A stretch of DNA of 64,000 nucleotides from Campanula takesimana (GCA_026119855.1 JAOWBW010001127.1:248001-312000), one strand, 5' to 3'. Shown: positions 1 through 10,581, numbered from the stretch's first letter. The notes: generated from the letters alone by a model not told the origin. Program-made: numbers and translations.

Positions 1-320
1 GTTTATGAGATGGTTGGAGAAGAAGGGATCAGTTGATGTGCTGTAGGGTCCTGGAATGACGATTTCAAAGGTGTTATTAGTTTAAATGCGAGGGTCTTCA
101 AAATGTTCAAGGATAAAGCTTTGAGAGGGTTGAGATTCATGAAATGTTGGAGGGGCATTGACGAAAGATTACTTAATGGGGCGGACTCTTTTGCGGCGGC
201 CGCACAGCGTGCGACGGCTCACATCCGAGCCGAGCCGCCAAGCTGAGCCGAGCCATTTTTTTTATTTTTTTGCCCCCTAACTTTTTTTCCACGCCATTTT
301 TGCACGCCAGCAAAATCATC
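1..320. other. Unassigned sequence with a GC-rich patch
   Basis: No recognisable gene was found. At about 190-255 there is a GC-rich patch of repeated GCGGC, CGGCC and GAGCCGAGCC words in otherwise AT-rich DNA. The patch could be the edge of a transposon, because similar GCGGCCGCACA words occur in LTRs elsewhere in this window. Confidence 0.3.
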
Positions 321-800
321 ATTTTTTTCACAAATGTAACACTTTTATTTTTCAAAAATATACCACAATTTTAGTGAAATATATTAAAGATAACATAAGA
401 TTGACAACTAAACTAATGCTACATTTTATAATAAATAACTGTAACTTTTTTTTCTCAACTGTAACAGTTTTTATTCTAAAAAATGTAACCTTATATCTGA
501 TTATTGAGAAAGTAACAATTGAAATGCAACCTATTATGTTCATGAATTCTTACTCTATTTTCAAAGAAAAAAAAAGTAACATTTACTAAATAAAACTGTT
601 ACATTCATCTATATAGAAAATTATAATCATATATGCACTTTGTTACACTTCAAATATTACTTATTCTAACCACAAAAACAATCAAACTATTTACAGTATA
701 TTTTTTGCAAAACTGCTATTACATTTGACAGTAAAAGTGTTACTTTTACAAGATAAAATTGTTACTTGTATCAGACTAGAGTGTTACATCTCAGGAGACG
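320..800. repeat. Array of GTAAC / GTTAC words with a strand switch
   Basis: This AT-rich stretch carries the word GTAAC, usually as TGTAAC or AGTAAC, repeatedly up to about 577. After about 597 it carries the reverse complement GTTAC repeatedly. Spacing is irregular, from about 15 to 60 bp. Clustered short words whose orientation flips around a midpoint resemble the subterminal repeats of DNA transposons. I could not find a clean TIR or target-site duplication around it. Confidence 0.4.
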
Positions 801-941
801 AGTAGCCCAATTTTTATTTTTATTTTTGTTAAAAAATATGTTTTTTTTAAAAAAAAAAATATCAAACCATATCATGACCTATCTAGTTTCTCGTCGAGAC
901 GAACGCAACGGTATTTTTAGATATTATTTTCGATTTCAAAA

Positions 942-1145
942 CTCTACAAGAAATATAGGATTTAGAGGCACTCAAATATGCCACTTAATTACAATTAAGT
1001 GGCATTTTTTAAGGCTGTGGCACTAGCCTAATGCCATCTCTATTGATGACACTAATTGGCATTTAATGATGATATAATGGCAATTCACAATGCCACTATA
1101 ATTATTAATGTCTTTTACTAATATGGTATTTTTGTGATAAAAAAA
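942..1145. mobile_element. CACTA-like transposon terminus (fragment)
   Basis: Position 942 starts with CTCTACAAGAAATATAGG, one base off the usual plant CACTA (En/Spm) end CACTACAAGAAA. It is followed by many copies of ATGCCA or TGGCAT in both orientations. One pair forms a palindrome at 978-1005 with two 13-bp arms. Subterminal repeats behind such an end are typical of CACTA elements. No opposite end (TTTCTTGTAGTG) was found nearby, so this is a solitary or decayed end. Confidence 0.45.
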
Positions 1146-1289
1146 ACGGTGGGCGTATTAATCAAATCGGTAGGTGTGTATATCCCCATTCTATTTTATA
1201 TTTATCTTTTTTTTTTCTGTTTTTCTTTTTAGTTTCTTTTGTGCCCTAATAACATTGACTTTTACTATTCAAACTCCTCTACGGTTCAA

Positions 1290-1383
1290 CTACCCTTCTA
1301 GTTTTTCATAATTTTTTCATTCAATTGAGAATCATTCTCCTGCCGACGCTACATAGTCCGCCATTGAAGAAGCTCCTATTTAG
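1290..1383 (+). promoter_or_regulatory. Probable 5' leader exon of the AE7-like gene
   Basis: The stretch before a CT-rich tract ends in TTTAG|GTACTC, a plausible GT donor with cut after 1383. The matching acceptor would be CTGCAG at 2221-2226, giving a leader intron 1384-2226 and a second leader piece 2227-2261 just before the start codon at 2262. CT-rich runs next to a transcription start are common in plant genes. The exon limits are inferred from splice-site-like sequence only. Confidence 0.35.
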
Positions 1384-1514
1384 GTACTCTCTCTCTCTCT
1401 CCCTTAAATTAGCGAACGAATCAATTCCCAACCGAATTTCAGTGTACGTACCAACCCAAGGGCGGCTGAATTTTCACGAACTTTTTTTTGCAAAATTTGA
1501 AACGGAAAAATTAT

Positions 1515-1650
1515 CAAACAATGCAACGTACCAAGCTTTATAATGAAACTTACTTTCAAATTTATTTCATATAATGTAATTTTCGTTTCAAATAATGCAA
1601 CGTATTTTATAATTATTTTTCTAACAATGTAAAGTACGTTGCATTGTTTG
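1515..1650. repeat. Inverted repeat around GCAACGTA words
   Basis: CAAACAATGCAACGTAC at 1515-1531 is perfectly inverted at 1634-1650 (17 bp). Further GCAACGTA and TACGTTGCAT copies lie at about 1586-1604 and 1681-1692. This may be a decayed MITE inside the putative leader intron of the AE7-like gene. I see no clear TSD. Confidence 0.5.
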
Positions 1651-2261
1651 AAACACAATTACAAAGTACAAAATTACAAAGTACGTTGCATTATGTGGTA
1701 AACTTGTGGTACATTGCATAAATTGTAAACAAAATGGTTGTACGTTACATATTTTGGTCAATTGATATGCACACCAACTTAGCCATCGATTGGTATTGGG
1801 TTTCATTTTGCGTGCTTATAAGATGTTTCCAGAAGGGTATGAATGAGTTTGTTGGTTTGTGTTTGAGATTTCAATGTTGTCGTTGATCAGAAATAAAAGA
1901 GGGAAAAAGATTAGTCATTATGAATTACCTTTGGAAGTAAGGTTTTTTTTTTTTTTTTTTTTATGTTTTCTTATATTTATTTTGTGAATGTTGGTTTTTC
2001 GTACCCGAATTGGCGAATCACAGCCACGATTATTCGTTTACAGGATCCTTGTGAAAAACTTGTTTAAGTATCGCCAAATCTGTTCTGTAAAGAATTATCG
2101 TCTCAAAAAGACAGATAAATTATTAATCTTTGTGAAAGTTACTCTTTTTCTATTACGAGGTGTAGCTCCATGTTTGATGATGTTTGTTTAATATAAGTAC
2201 ATTAGTCTTACTATTTACAACTGCAGAGAAGTGAATTAGGAAGGGCGATTTGAATAGAAAG

Positions 2262-5200
2262 ATGGTTCGCGCCTTGATCAATGAAAATCCAGTTATTTAT
2301 GAAAAGAAAGAACGCCGAACACGAACCAAGTCTCAGTCTGTGGACGAGTATGCTGCAGAAGCCATTGACCAATCGGAAATTTTTGATATCCTTTTTAACT
2401 TTGATTATGCTACCCTATCAACTGTGTCTATTTAGCATCATGCAATTTTTGCTTGTCGATATTTATTCGTTTAGATTTTGGTCTTGCTCTGTCTGCTGTT
2501 TCCTAGTTGATATAGGATACTTGATCGCATTACATTGCATAGGATTGTGTAGGAAAAAAAAAGTACAGCGGATGTTAAAAGAAGTTTTGTTGAGTTCAGT
2601 TTTATGTATGGAAATACTCTTAGAGCTCTGTAAGAAGTAAGAATGCAACGTCAGAATGATGCGATGAATAAATAAACATTCGTAGAATCTTCGTTCTACT
2701 AAGCATTTCGTTGTAAAAAGATGTTTTTGATGGGGTGGTATTGATATATGACCTGATTTCTCGATCATGTAGAAGATAGTGACCAATGCACCGAGTAATT
2801 GCAAAAGTTTTATGTCATTATGTAGCATATCCTTCGTGTTTGAGGTGTTGTATGTGCAGCATCTTTGCGTGTACATGTTTCCAAGCAATTCTGCAATTCT
2901 TGACCGATTAATACCTCTTGGCATACCAAATACAACCCACCTCATTGAAGATGAATATATTGCCACAATGACTTTGTGTTGTTGACGATTTTTAGTAGGT
3001 TATTCTATAGCTTCTCCAGCTAGCTCTGGCGGTATCTCTGTTTTATTGCTGCTGATCAGATCCTATAGACTTAGCCTCATATGGGTAATGGGTTGATTTG
3101 CCTTATTCAAACTGACAATGACATATTATAATTTTTTCTAAATTTACCTCATAAACATTATGACAACGAATAAGTTATGGAATTGTATTCTCCTTAGCGC
3201 TCTTAAACCATATTAGGGACATAAAAGATCCAGAGCATCCTAATTCGTTAGAAGAGCTACGGGTTATAACAGAAGATTCCATTGAGGTAGATGACAGCCG
3301 TAGTCATGTTCGGTAAGGATTCTTTTTTCTAGTGTCATATTTACTCCATTTTTCGATTGTTTGAACTCAATTGTTACTAAAATATTCTTTTTTCTAGTGT
3401 CACGTTTACGCCAACCATGCTGCATTGCGATCTGGCAGTAGTTATTGGCCTCTGTTTGCGGGCTAAACTTATGCGTAGCCTGCCTTCCCGTTATAAGGTA
3501 TAAATCTCTGCTTCTCATCTGAACTGGGGTTACTATTTCTTCCTAGATATCTACTGTAAATAATGTTGGAACCTTAGTATTTCTACTTGATGCTCTAGTT
3601 TCCAAGCATATGAATATACTACCTTTGTTTCAAAATGAATGTCCAAAAAAAAATCAAATTTATTCTTGATTGAGAGCAAACATGAAAATAAATCGGACAT
3701 TCATTTTGGGATGGAGTATAAATTACCAGCTATCTCAGTATATGTGGGTCAAGTGAATGAGCGTTTTCTTTCTGCTGGTCGGATGTGATTTTTCAGAGTC
3801 CTTGTACCCCCATAGCTTATACCCGATCTTTTTCATAGTAGTTTTTCAGGCTGCCCTCTTCTAAACATTGCTTCCTTTTCCGGTAAAGGCTTAACTGTTC
3901 ATCAAGAGTTTTGGTGTCGCGATTAGAATTGTAGTGGTCTATGGTATCAGTTACTTATATATAATCTCCGTCGCTCGGCCAATTTGTGAAAACTGTATAG
4001 ATATAAGATAAAATAATTGGAATAGATGAGGTTATGCATCAAATGCTATGTTTCTTATTGCTCATACAAGATCCTTGGAAAACATTTCATTCACTAGAGG
4101 ACCTCTCATTTTGGGACGGAGTTGGCAATTTGTTCCTGGGATTATTTACCCCCTACCTCTTGCTGTATAACAAGAAAGAAGGCTTTTCTGCTTGAAGTAT
4201 AATAAAAGGGCAGCTTGGTGCACAAAGCGAGATGAGATCACATGTTCCATTTTTGTGTACCACAAGTGATCCAACGGTTGTGCATCATCAGTGATGATGC
4301 AATGATGACATCAACTGTAATAACTCATAATCGTTAGATCACGTGTGGTACACAATGTGATACAAAAAAGTGGTATAGACGATTTCGTCTCGCACAAAGC
4401 AGGGACGCTTGAAGTATTTTATCTAAAAATTCACACACACGTGTACACATATACACACACCCATCACTCTTATTTCACATAATATACGCCTCTCTACAGC
4501 ATATTATCGGGTGCAAGACAAATTCCCTGACTCTGCAGACAGGAGAAAATAGTTTCTGATCTAAATTGAAAAAATGGTTTTGTTCCTCTCGAGTGTTCTC
4601 CAGAACTTGGAACTTTCATTATATCATCACCCAGACAATTAGCTTGTTTCTTAGACTTTAGATTTATGCATTTGAATACTCTTGGGTAACTATTATGCTT
4701 TATCTATAATTTTGCTTACATTGACAACATTGTCTTCTCGTTTGGTTTATACGACAATTAGTTATAGTTTCTACATGTTTTTATCCTATAGGTCGATATA
4801 AGGTTAGCACCAGGGACTCATGCAACTGAAGATGCAGGTTCGTCTCTCTCTCTCTCGCCCCTCTCAGTTTTTCCATTTCCATACTATTTCTGATTCCCAT
4901 CTGGAGGTATCCCTCATCTGGAATAGATAGGTAGTGAGGAGATGCATCGCAAAATGCACCGGGCCCCAGTACATGTACCTTGGCTTAGGCCTTGTATGGT
5001 CATGCATTTTGGCCCGAACGATGCTGTGATTTCTTAAGAAGACTTTGACTCTTGAGTGTTGACCATTAAGCTATAGCTTGGTGGTGGCATCCACATATAA
5101 GTAACGAGTAAACCACAAAACCACCCCGCGTACTATGGCCCCAACATCACTTTGACCTACGTACTATCAACTCAGTAAATGTACCATGCGTACTATAGTT

Positions 5201-7195
5201 TTATTATCAATTTCCCCGAGATTTGTAACGCCAATTAAAAAGTTAACGGGGATGCTAATAACTTAACAAAAAGTATGACTTTTTTTGTAATATCAGATTT
5301 ACGTTTTAGGATGGGGACATTTTGAATTTACGTCCTAGTCTAATGAATTATTTTATCTATCCATATAATCCCTCCACACTTTAAATTGTAATAAGTAAAC
5401 CCCAACCTCCCAAATCACACCCAGCTCTCTCTCTCTCTCTAAACTCCCTCTCCCTCTCTTCTTTCTCTTTCTAACTTACCAACTCCGGCGACCTCCCTCA
5501 ATTCCGGCGACCCCCTCCCTCAACTCCGACGATCCCCTCCCTCAACTCCGGCGACCACTCGCCTCCCCAACTCCGGTCAAACCATCCGCTTATCAAACCT
5601 CACCGAAGACTCCCTTTTCCGGCGACATCTCCAGTCAACCCCATTATCTTCGGTCATCTCTCTTCCGCCCAACTCCGGCGACCATCACCCCTTCCCCCAT
5701 TCCGGCAGCTAGCGAATTTGAGAGGGCTGAGTATTTAGAGGGAAGGGGCATTGTTCGAGTTGCTCAAGGTTTGTTTGCTGCCGCAAATAATGACGGGGAA
5801 GGGAAAGGAGTGTTGGGCTCAAGGAAAAGGAGAGAGGGAGTTTAGAGAGAGAGAGAGAGAGAGAGAGCTGGGTGTGACCGGAGCTGGGTGTTGGGCTCAA
5901 GGAAAAGGAGAGGGGGATCCCAGATCTGGGTTATGGGTTTTTTTTTTTTTTTTTTTTGATTTATGATATTATTGTAAGTTGGTGTTAAATAGATAAATTT
6001 TACTTGTTATTTTCTGGATTGGTATCAATTGTTTTATGGTGGTGGTCGGCGGTGGTAACTGGGGTGGTCGGCGGCGAGACTGGGGTGGTCGGCGGTTGTG
6101 ACTGGTGGTGGGTGGATTTAGTCAGTGGTGGCTTGGTGGAGGTGAGGCAGCAGGCTAGTGAGAGTGAGGGGCTATGAAGAAAAAAATGGGAGGAAGAAGA
6201 TGATGATAAAGGGGGGTTTATTTTAAAATTTAGGGTCAATTCTGAAAATTTAAATCTATCTTTTTGTTAAGTTATTAACAACCCTGTTAAATTTTTAACT
6301 GGCGTTACAAATCTTAGGGAAATTGATAATAAAACTATAGTACGCAAGGTACATTTACTGAGTTGGTAGTACGCATGTCAAAGTGATGTTGGGCCAATAG
6401 TACGCCCATTTTGTGGTTTACTCTATAAGTAACAGGTTAGGTGTTTAAGCCTCACCCAGATATAGAAATAGGATTAATCTCGCTTTACTAACTTGTGGTT
6501 TACATGTTTTATCATTTGAGAGCCTATAGTTTTAGTATTCTCACTTCAGAGCCTGAGATTTTAATTTTTTTACCAATTTTGGGTCTGGATAAAGATTTCG
6601 TTACTAACGGAAAGTGAGCATGTGACATCCAACGACTCATTTGTGTTGGGATTTTGGTCTTTTTACCACGCCACATGCCCGTCATGTGGTGTCCCTCCAA
6701 CAAAATTCGGTCACCTGTATGTCTTGGTAAGAACTAAGAAGACTATAAAAATCCAATAGAAAGGAGATGTTGATAAAGTTTGAGGTTCCACCAAAAAACC
6801 AATCGGTACCAAGGGGAGTGGTCCAGGATCTTTATATGTTATAGGCAAGGTTCGTCGATTCCCGATGTGAGATAATGTCTCTAACAGATGTTGGATGGCA
6901 AATGCTCATTTTTCGTTAAAATCTAAAATAAATGAAAGAAGTTCGTTTCCTGTTAGCATAGATGTGAACTATTTCCTTTAAAAACTACCTCTTTTGTTTA
7001 GACTTCACTGTGCTTTCAATTATTATTTTTTTGCTTCTGTGTGGGAAGGTGCTTTGCTTTCATAACATTATCGTCCTGCCATTTAAATTTGCAGTGAATA
7101 AACAACTGAATGATAAAGAACGAGTGGCCGCAGCTTTGGATAAACCATTCGTTGCATGTGTGATCGACGAATGCTTGGCTCCATCTTATGAATGA
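2262..7195 (+). CDS. AE7: AE7-like MIP18 family protein, cytosolic Fe-S assembly (5 exons)
   Basis: Five coding exons join in phase: 2262-2385, 3207-3312, 3398-3497, 4792-4837 and 7095-7195, giving 158 aa, close to the family length. Diagnostic stretches are LINENPVIYEKKERR near the N terminus, DPEHP in exon 2, FTPT..HC in exon 3 (keeping the conserved Cys), PGTHATEDAV across exons 4 and 5, and NKQLNDKERVAAAL in exon 5. In plants AE7 (human CIAO2B/FAM96B) is a targeting factor of the cytosolic iron-sulfur assembly pathway, working with CIA1 and MET18/MMS19 to supply clusters to DNA replication and repair enzymes. Introns 2-4 have GT-AG borders (GTAAGG...TTTCTAG, GTATAA...CCTATAG, GTTCGT...TTGCAG). 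Intron 1 does not and looks U12-type. The start codon is the ATG that begins the family-like N terminus. No stop or frameshift interrupts the model, so it is likely functional despite three transposon insertions in introns 3 and 4. Confidence 0.92.
2386..3206 (+). other. U12-type (AT-AA) intron 1 of the AE7-like gene
   Basis: The only junction that keeps the family sequence IFD-HIRDIKDPEHP is exon end 2385 and exon start 3207. The intron starts ATATCCTTTT, the textbook minor-spliceosome 5' site. TCCTTAGC at 3191-3198 matches the U12 branch consensus TCCTTAAC at 7 of 8 bases, and its A lies 10 nt from the 3' end. The intron would end in AA, a rare variant. Splicing at the following AC or at TTAG (3216) gives a stop codon within a few codons. 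Confidence 0.7.
3619..3716. mobile_element. Stowaway-type MITE in AE7-like intron 3
   Basis: A 98-bp element is bounded by TA dinucleotides at 3617-3618 and 3717-3718. The ends pair imperfectly as CTACCTTTGTTTCAAAATGA and the complement of the right end, CTCCATCCCAAAATGA. Both continue into GAATGTCC. A TA target site and CTCC-type ends are the Stowaway (Tc1/mariner) signature. No coding capacity. Confidence 0.75.
4229..4391. mobile_element. Short MULE-type MITE in AE7-like intron 3
   Basis: A 163-bp foldback element has terminal GAGATGAGATC and its imperfect complement GATTTCGTCTC. It is flanked by an exact 9-bp duplication GCACAAAGC (4220-4228 and 4392-4400). The inner halves pair around GTGTACCACA and GTGATC. 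The 9-bp target duplication points to the Mutator superfamily. It is non-coding. Confidence 0.75.
5106..6423. mobile_element. Non-autonomous MULE in AE7-like intron 4
   Basis: This 1318-bp element has TIRs of about 165 bp (5106-5272 and 6258-6423, starting GAGTAAACCACAAAA), similar over their whole length. It is flanked by an exact 10-bp duplication TATAAGTAAC (5096-5105 and 6424-6433). The size of the TSD and the long TIR are Mutator features. The inside is CT/GA-rich and has tandem copies of CAACTCCGGCGACC (5480-5690), a (GA)n run near 5846-5870 and a T-run near 5938-5957. It carries no transposase. It accounts for more than half of intron 4. Confidence 0.85.
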
Positions 7196-7884
7196 GTCTT
7201 TGGTTTCTCGTGACGGGTCCGAGGACTCCAAGCCATCATATCTTTGGACAATCCGTTTTTTTTTTTTACTATATATAAGAGCTGTTTCTTCCAGTTGCCT
7301 CTTCCTTATCTCTCATGGAAGTTGGTATATGTTTTTTTCATTTTCTGATTGTTTTTATGTAATGTTATTTTTGCCTTTGAAACTTCAACCTTAATCACAA
7401 ATATTTTGGGTCCAAGAATGTTTCATCTAACTTAGAGTAAGATATTGGACTTTGGTAGAAATATATATATTTTCTCCTTGCAATGACAATTACATGAGTA
7501 AGAATATATTTCGTTAAAATGTTATTTCCTCTGTAATAGAGTACTGCATTTAAAAAAAAAAAAAAAAAAAAAAAACATTTTTTGCACGTATTATTAGTAC
7601 CCTTAATAAATTTCGGTTATTTATAAAAATCCAACACGACTTCGTGAATAAAATTAGGAAAATTTGGTAAAATAAATACCTAAACAATTTTGTCGCTGTT
7701 ATATAAATTTATTTTTGTTACTGGAAATAAAAAATATTGAGGTTCGCTACATTGTTCATTGTATACAGATAACATAAACATTTATATATAATCAAGTACA
7801 TTAATAAAAGTTTTGTTGACAAAAATTATTATGCAATAGTACAAAATAGCAGAAGGATGTTTACTACTGAAAAAGATTAATGGG
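7196..7884. other. Probable AE7-like 3' UTR and AT-rich spacer
   Basis: Sequence after the stop codon is T-rich and probably contains the 3' UTR in its first 200-350 bases; no polyadenylation site can be fixed. An A-run near 7551-7576 could be a retroposon tail, but I saw no flanking duplication. No further gene is visible. Confidence 0.35.
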
Positions 7885-8085
7885 CTAATTGCAAATTGGT
7901 AACCTGCAAATCAGTCATTTTTCGTTAGTTTTTTAACAGACTTAAACACATGTCTGATCATATCAAAGACAGTACTCAAGGCACATGTGATTAGGTCCGT
8001 CAAATAGTTAACGAAAATTTAATTTATTCACCACATTGCAACAAATAGACAAACTCAGGTTACCGATAAAATTGATATCGATGGG
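7885..8085. mobile_element. Degenerate foldback MITE
   Basis: GGTAACCTG near 7900 pairs with CAGGTTACC near 8060. Inside, TTTTCGTTA pairs with TAACGAAAA and ACATGT recurs. The arms are imperfect and no certain target duplication was seen. It is a probable old non-coding MITE. Confidence 0.4.
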
Positions 8086-8192
8086 GTTGTGTTACGTGAT
8101 TCGATTTTGGATGATCGAATTGGAGGACGTATTGTAATGTAGAATGTTAGTTATCTCCAATATCTCGACATTGTTGACAACCATCTTGAATA

Positions 8193-8505
8193 CTCCCTCC
8201 GTCCCATTTGAAGCTTCACCATTTTGGTGATGGCACAAAAATTAAGGAAAGTGATGAGTGTAAGAAGGGTTGTGAGAGAGAAGTAGTTAGTGGGTATGAC
8301 AAGTGGGACCTACAATTTAAATACTTGTGACAGGGAAAAGTTAGTGGGTAAAACAAGTGGGCCCCATAATTTAAGTATGTGAGAGGAAGAAGTGAGTGGG
8401 TATGACAAGTGGGGCCTACATTTTTTACCATTTTAGGAAAGAGTGAAGCTTTCAATGGGACACTTATTTGGGTAAAAAGTGAAGCTTCAAATGGGACGGA
8501 ATGAG
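8193..8505. mobile_element. Stowaway-type MITE with internal tandem repeats
   Basis: A 313-bp element lies between TA dinucleotides (8191-8192 and 8506-8507). The ends are CTCCCTCCGTCCCATTTGAA and the complement of the right end, CTCATTCCGTCCCATTTGAA, both continuing to GCTTCAC. Inside are about three diverged copies of a roughly 60-bp unit around GTGGGTATGACAAGTGG (about 8288-8430). Confidence 0.85.
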
Positions 8506-8691
8506 TATATTGTTTTCTGAATTAGGGAGGGCTCTTTTGAATATTTTTAATAAAATAAAATTTGTCATACTTTATAATAAAATCTCTCTCGTAGTATATA
8601 ATTATATTTTTTTATTAGCATAAGTACCTAACTATACACAAGCGAAACAATGCAAGTATTGGAAAAAAAAAAAAAAAGTAGAAATTATGAA

Positions 8692-9950
8692 GGGTTAATG
8701 ACAATTTAGACCCTGAAGTATGATACCACCCTTCCAAGCGAGCCCTGGATGTCTTTTTTCGTCAGATCAGACCCTAGGTAATTTATTTTCGCCAGTTAAG
8801 ACCTTTTTTACGAAATCTGTCAAAAATCCCCGTTAAGTCGACATGTGCTGCTCACGTGACATTTTTGTGAGGGAATTTTGGGCAAACGAAGTTGTTAATT
8901 GCAATTTAGACCCTGAAGTATGTTATCACCCTTCCAATCGAGCCCTGGCTAGATCACACCTTGGGGTAATTTATTTTCGCTAGTTAGGGCTTTTTTTACG
9001 GAATTCGTTAAAAACTCAGTTAAAAAGCATGTACTAAAACACGTGACTAATGGAATTGGGTAGTTTGAATTACGATTAAGTTTGAAGGGGTTATAAATGA
9101 CATCTTCAAAAACAAGGGATGGAAAAAAAAAACTATATCCCACCTTCTTCCTCCTTCGTCACACACACACACACACTCGCACACGCGCACACGTTCGGTG
9201 AGTTTGTTGCCTTTTTAACCTATAAAAGATTACGACGGTAAGGATAAGTACGACGAGAACGGCGATGAAATCGATCTGGTTGAAACCGTCGGGGAGGGAG
9301 GAAACGGTGATTCTCCATTTCGTATCCGCCGATACGCCAATGTCGGTTCCTAAATAAGTAGTCAGGCTTCTCGCAACGGTGGCGTTGGAGAAGACGTAGT
9401 CCATCATGAGATTCGCGCCGGTTAAAAAGGCAACAAACTTACCGAACGTGTGCGTGTGTGCGTGTGTGACGAAGGAGGAAGAAGGTGGGATATGGTTTTT
9501 TTCTTCCATCCCTTGTTTTTTGAAGATGTCATTTATAACCCCCTTCAAACTTAATCGCAATTCAAACTACCCAATTCCGTTAGTCACGTATTTTAGCACA
9601 TGCTTTTTAACTGAATTTTTAACGAATTCCGTTAAAAAAAGCCCTAACTGGCGAAATAAATTACCCAAGGTGTGATCTGGCGAAAAAAGACAGTCAGGGC
9701 TCGATTGAAAGGGTGGTAACATACTTCAGGGTCTAAATTGCAACTAACAACTTTGTTTGCCCAAAACGCCCTCACAAAAATATCACGTGAGCAGCACGTG
9801 ACGACTTAACGGGGATTTTTGACAGATTCCGTCAAAAAGGTCCTAACTGGCGAAAATAAATTACCCAGGGTTTGATCTGGCGAAAAAAGACATCCAGGGC
9901 TCGCTTGGTAGGGTGGTATCATACTTCAGGGTCTAAATTGTCATTAACCC
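8692..9950. mobile_element. Pack-MULE, almost entirely palindromic
   Basis: The ends GGGTTAATGACAATTTAGAC and its complement are flanked by an exact 9-bp duplication AATTATGAA (8683-8691 and 9951-9959). The two inverted arms run about 8692-9217 and 9419-9950, leaving a loop of only about 200 bp. Each arm contains the terminal unit twice (for example 8700-8750 and 8899-8948). The 9-bp TSD and long TIR are typical of Mutator-like elements. The loop and innermost arms carry host-gene sequence (separate entry), which makes this a Pack-MULE. No transposase is present. Confidence 0.88.
9215..9440 (-). pseudogene. Captured fragment of a cationic amino acid transporter (CAT) gene
   Basis: On the minus strand one open frame reads through residues resembling plant CAT transporters, including GKFVAFLTGANL, FSNATVARSLTTYL, WRITVSSLPDGFNQIDF and a hydrophobic AVLVVLILTVVIFY segment. 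Among plant CATs it looks closest from memory to the CAT6-8 group. These are plasma-membrane or vacuolar permeases of the APC superfamily with about 14 membrane spans. Only some 75 residues are present, so it cannot make a transporter. The frame continues on both sides into MULE arm sequence (9159-9560), so a transcript could encode a chimeric peptide. The first residues of the fragment are duplicated in inverted form in the opposite arm near 9195-9217. Confidence 0.8.
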
Positions 9951-10581
9951 AATTATGAATTGTGCAAGGATAGAAAAACTATACATAAAAAATTAGATGA
10001 TTGGAGGGGGGGAGTTCCCTCTTATACTAAGCTAGGGAAAGCTTCTTGTTATTTATACCAACACCCCATTTTAGGATGATCATGAAACTTTGTTTAGGAT
10101 TATGTTTATCATGTGTTTAGTGATCATTTGCAATAAGTTTATTCAAATACGTGAATCATAATATTCTCGCCCGCCACTATAATTTTCCTGTCTAACTTTT
10201 CATATATTACTTGCCTTCTAATGCTGTTGATTTTCACACTTTTTCCGTCCATACTATATCCGATCACTTAATCCTTGTGTTCTCTTTTCTTCGAATTAAT
10301 AAAAAAAATTGCATGAATTCACCTCACTTAATCCATTTGTTCCTCTTTTCTTTAAATCTATTACTATATAAAGGTAACACAATATATTTTCCCGCTCATT
10401 TTAGAAGGGCTATATTTGGAAACATATTTATTGAACTTAATAAATGGCATCTTCCAAATACAATGCAATTAATTGTGAGGTCAAACAATGAAATGAAACG
10501 GAAAAGTGTTTATTGGACAACTATTTGGAAAAAGAAAACAACTCATTTCTGGATCAATAAATAGCATAGAAACTGTACCAG

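Noticed and set aside
2250..2435. Reading AE7 exon 1 as a stand-alone 60-residue gene
   Set aside because: The residues after FDIL do not match the family, while the downstream exons complete it in phase.
5709..6239. Open frames of 60-80 codons inside the intron 4 MULE
   Set aside because: They come from CT/GA and GGTGGTCGGCGG low-complexity repeats, not from a protein family.
2262..7195. AE7-like locus as a pseudogene because of the transposon insertions
   Set aside because: All insertions are intronic, no stop or shift occurs in the exons, and conserved motifs including the FTPT..HC Cys are kept.
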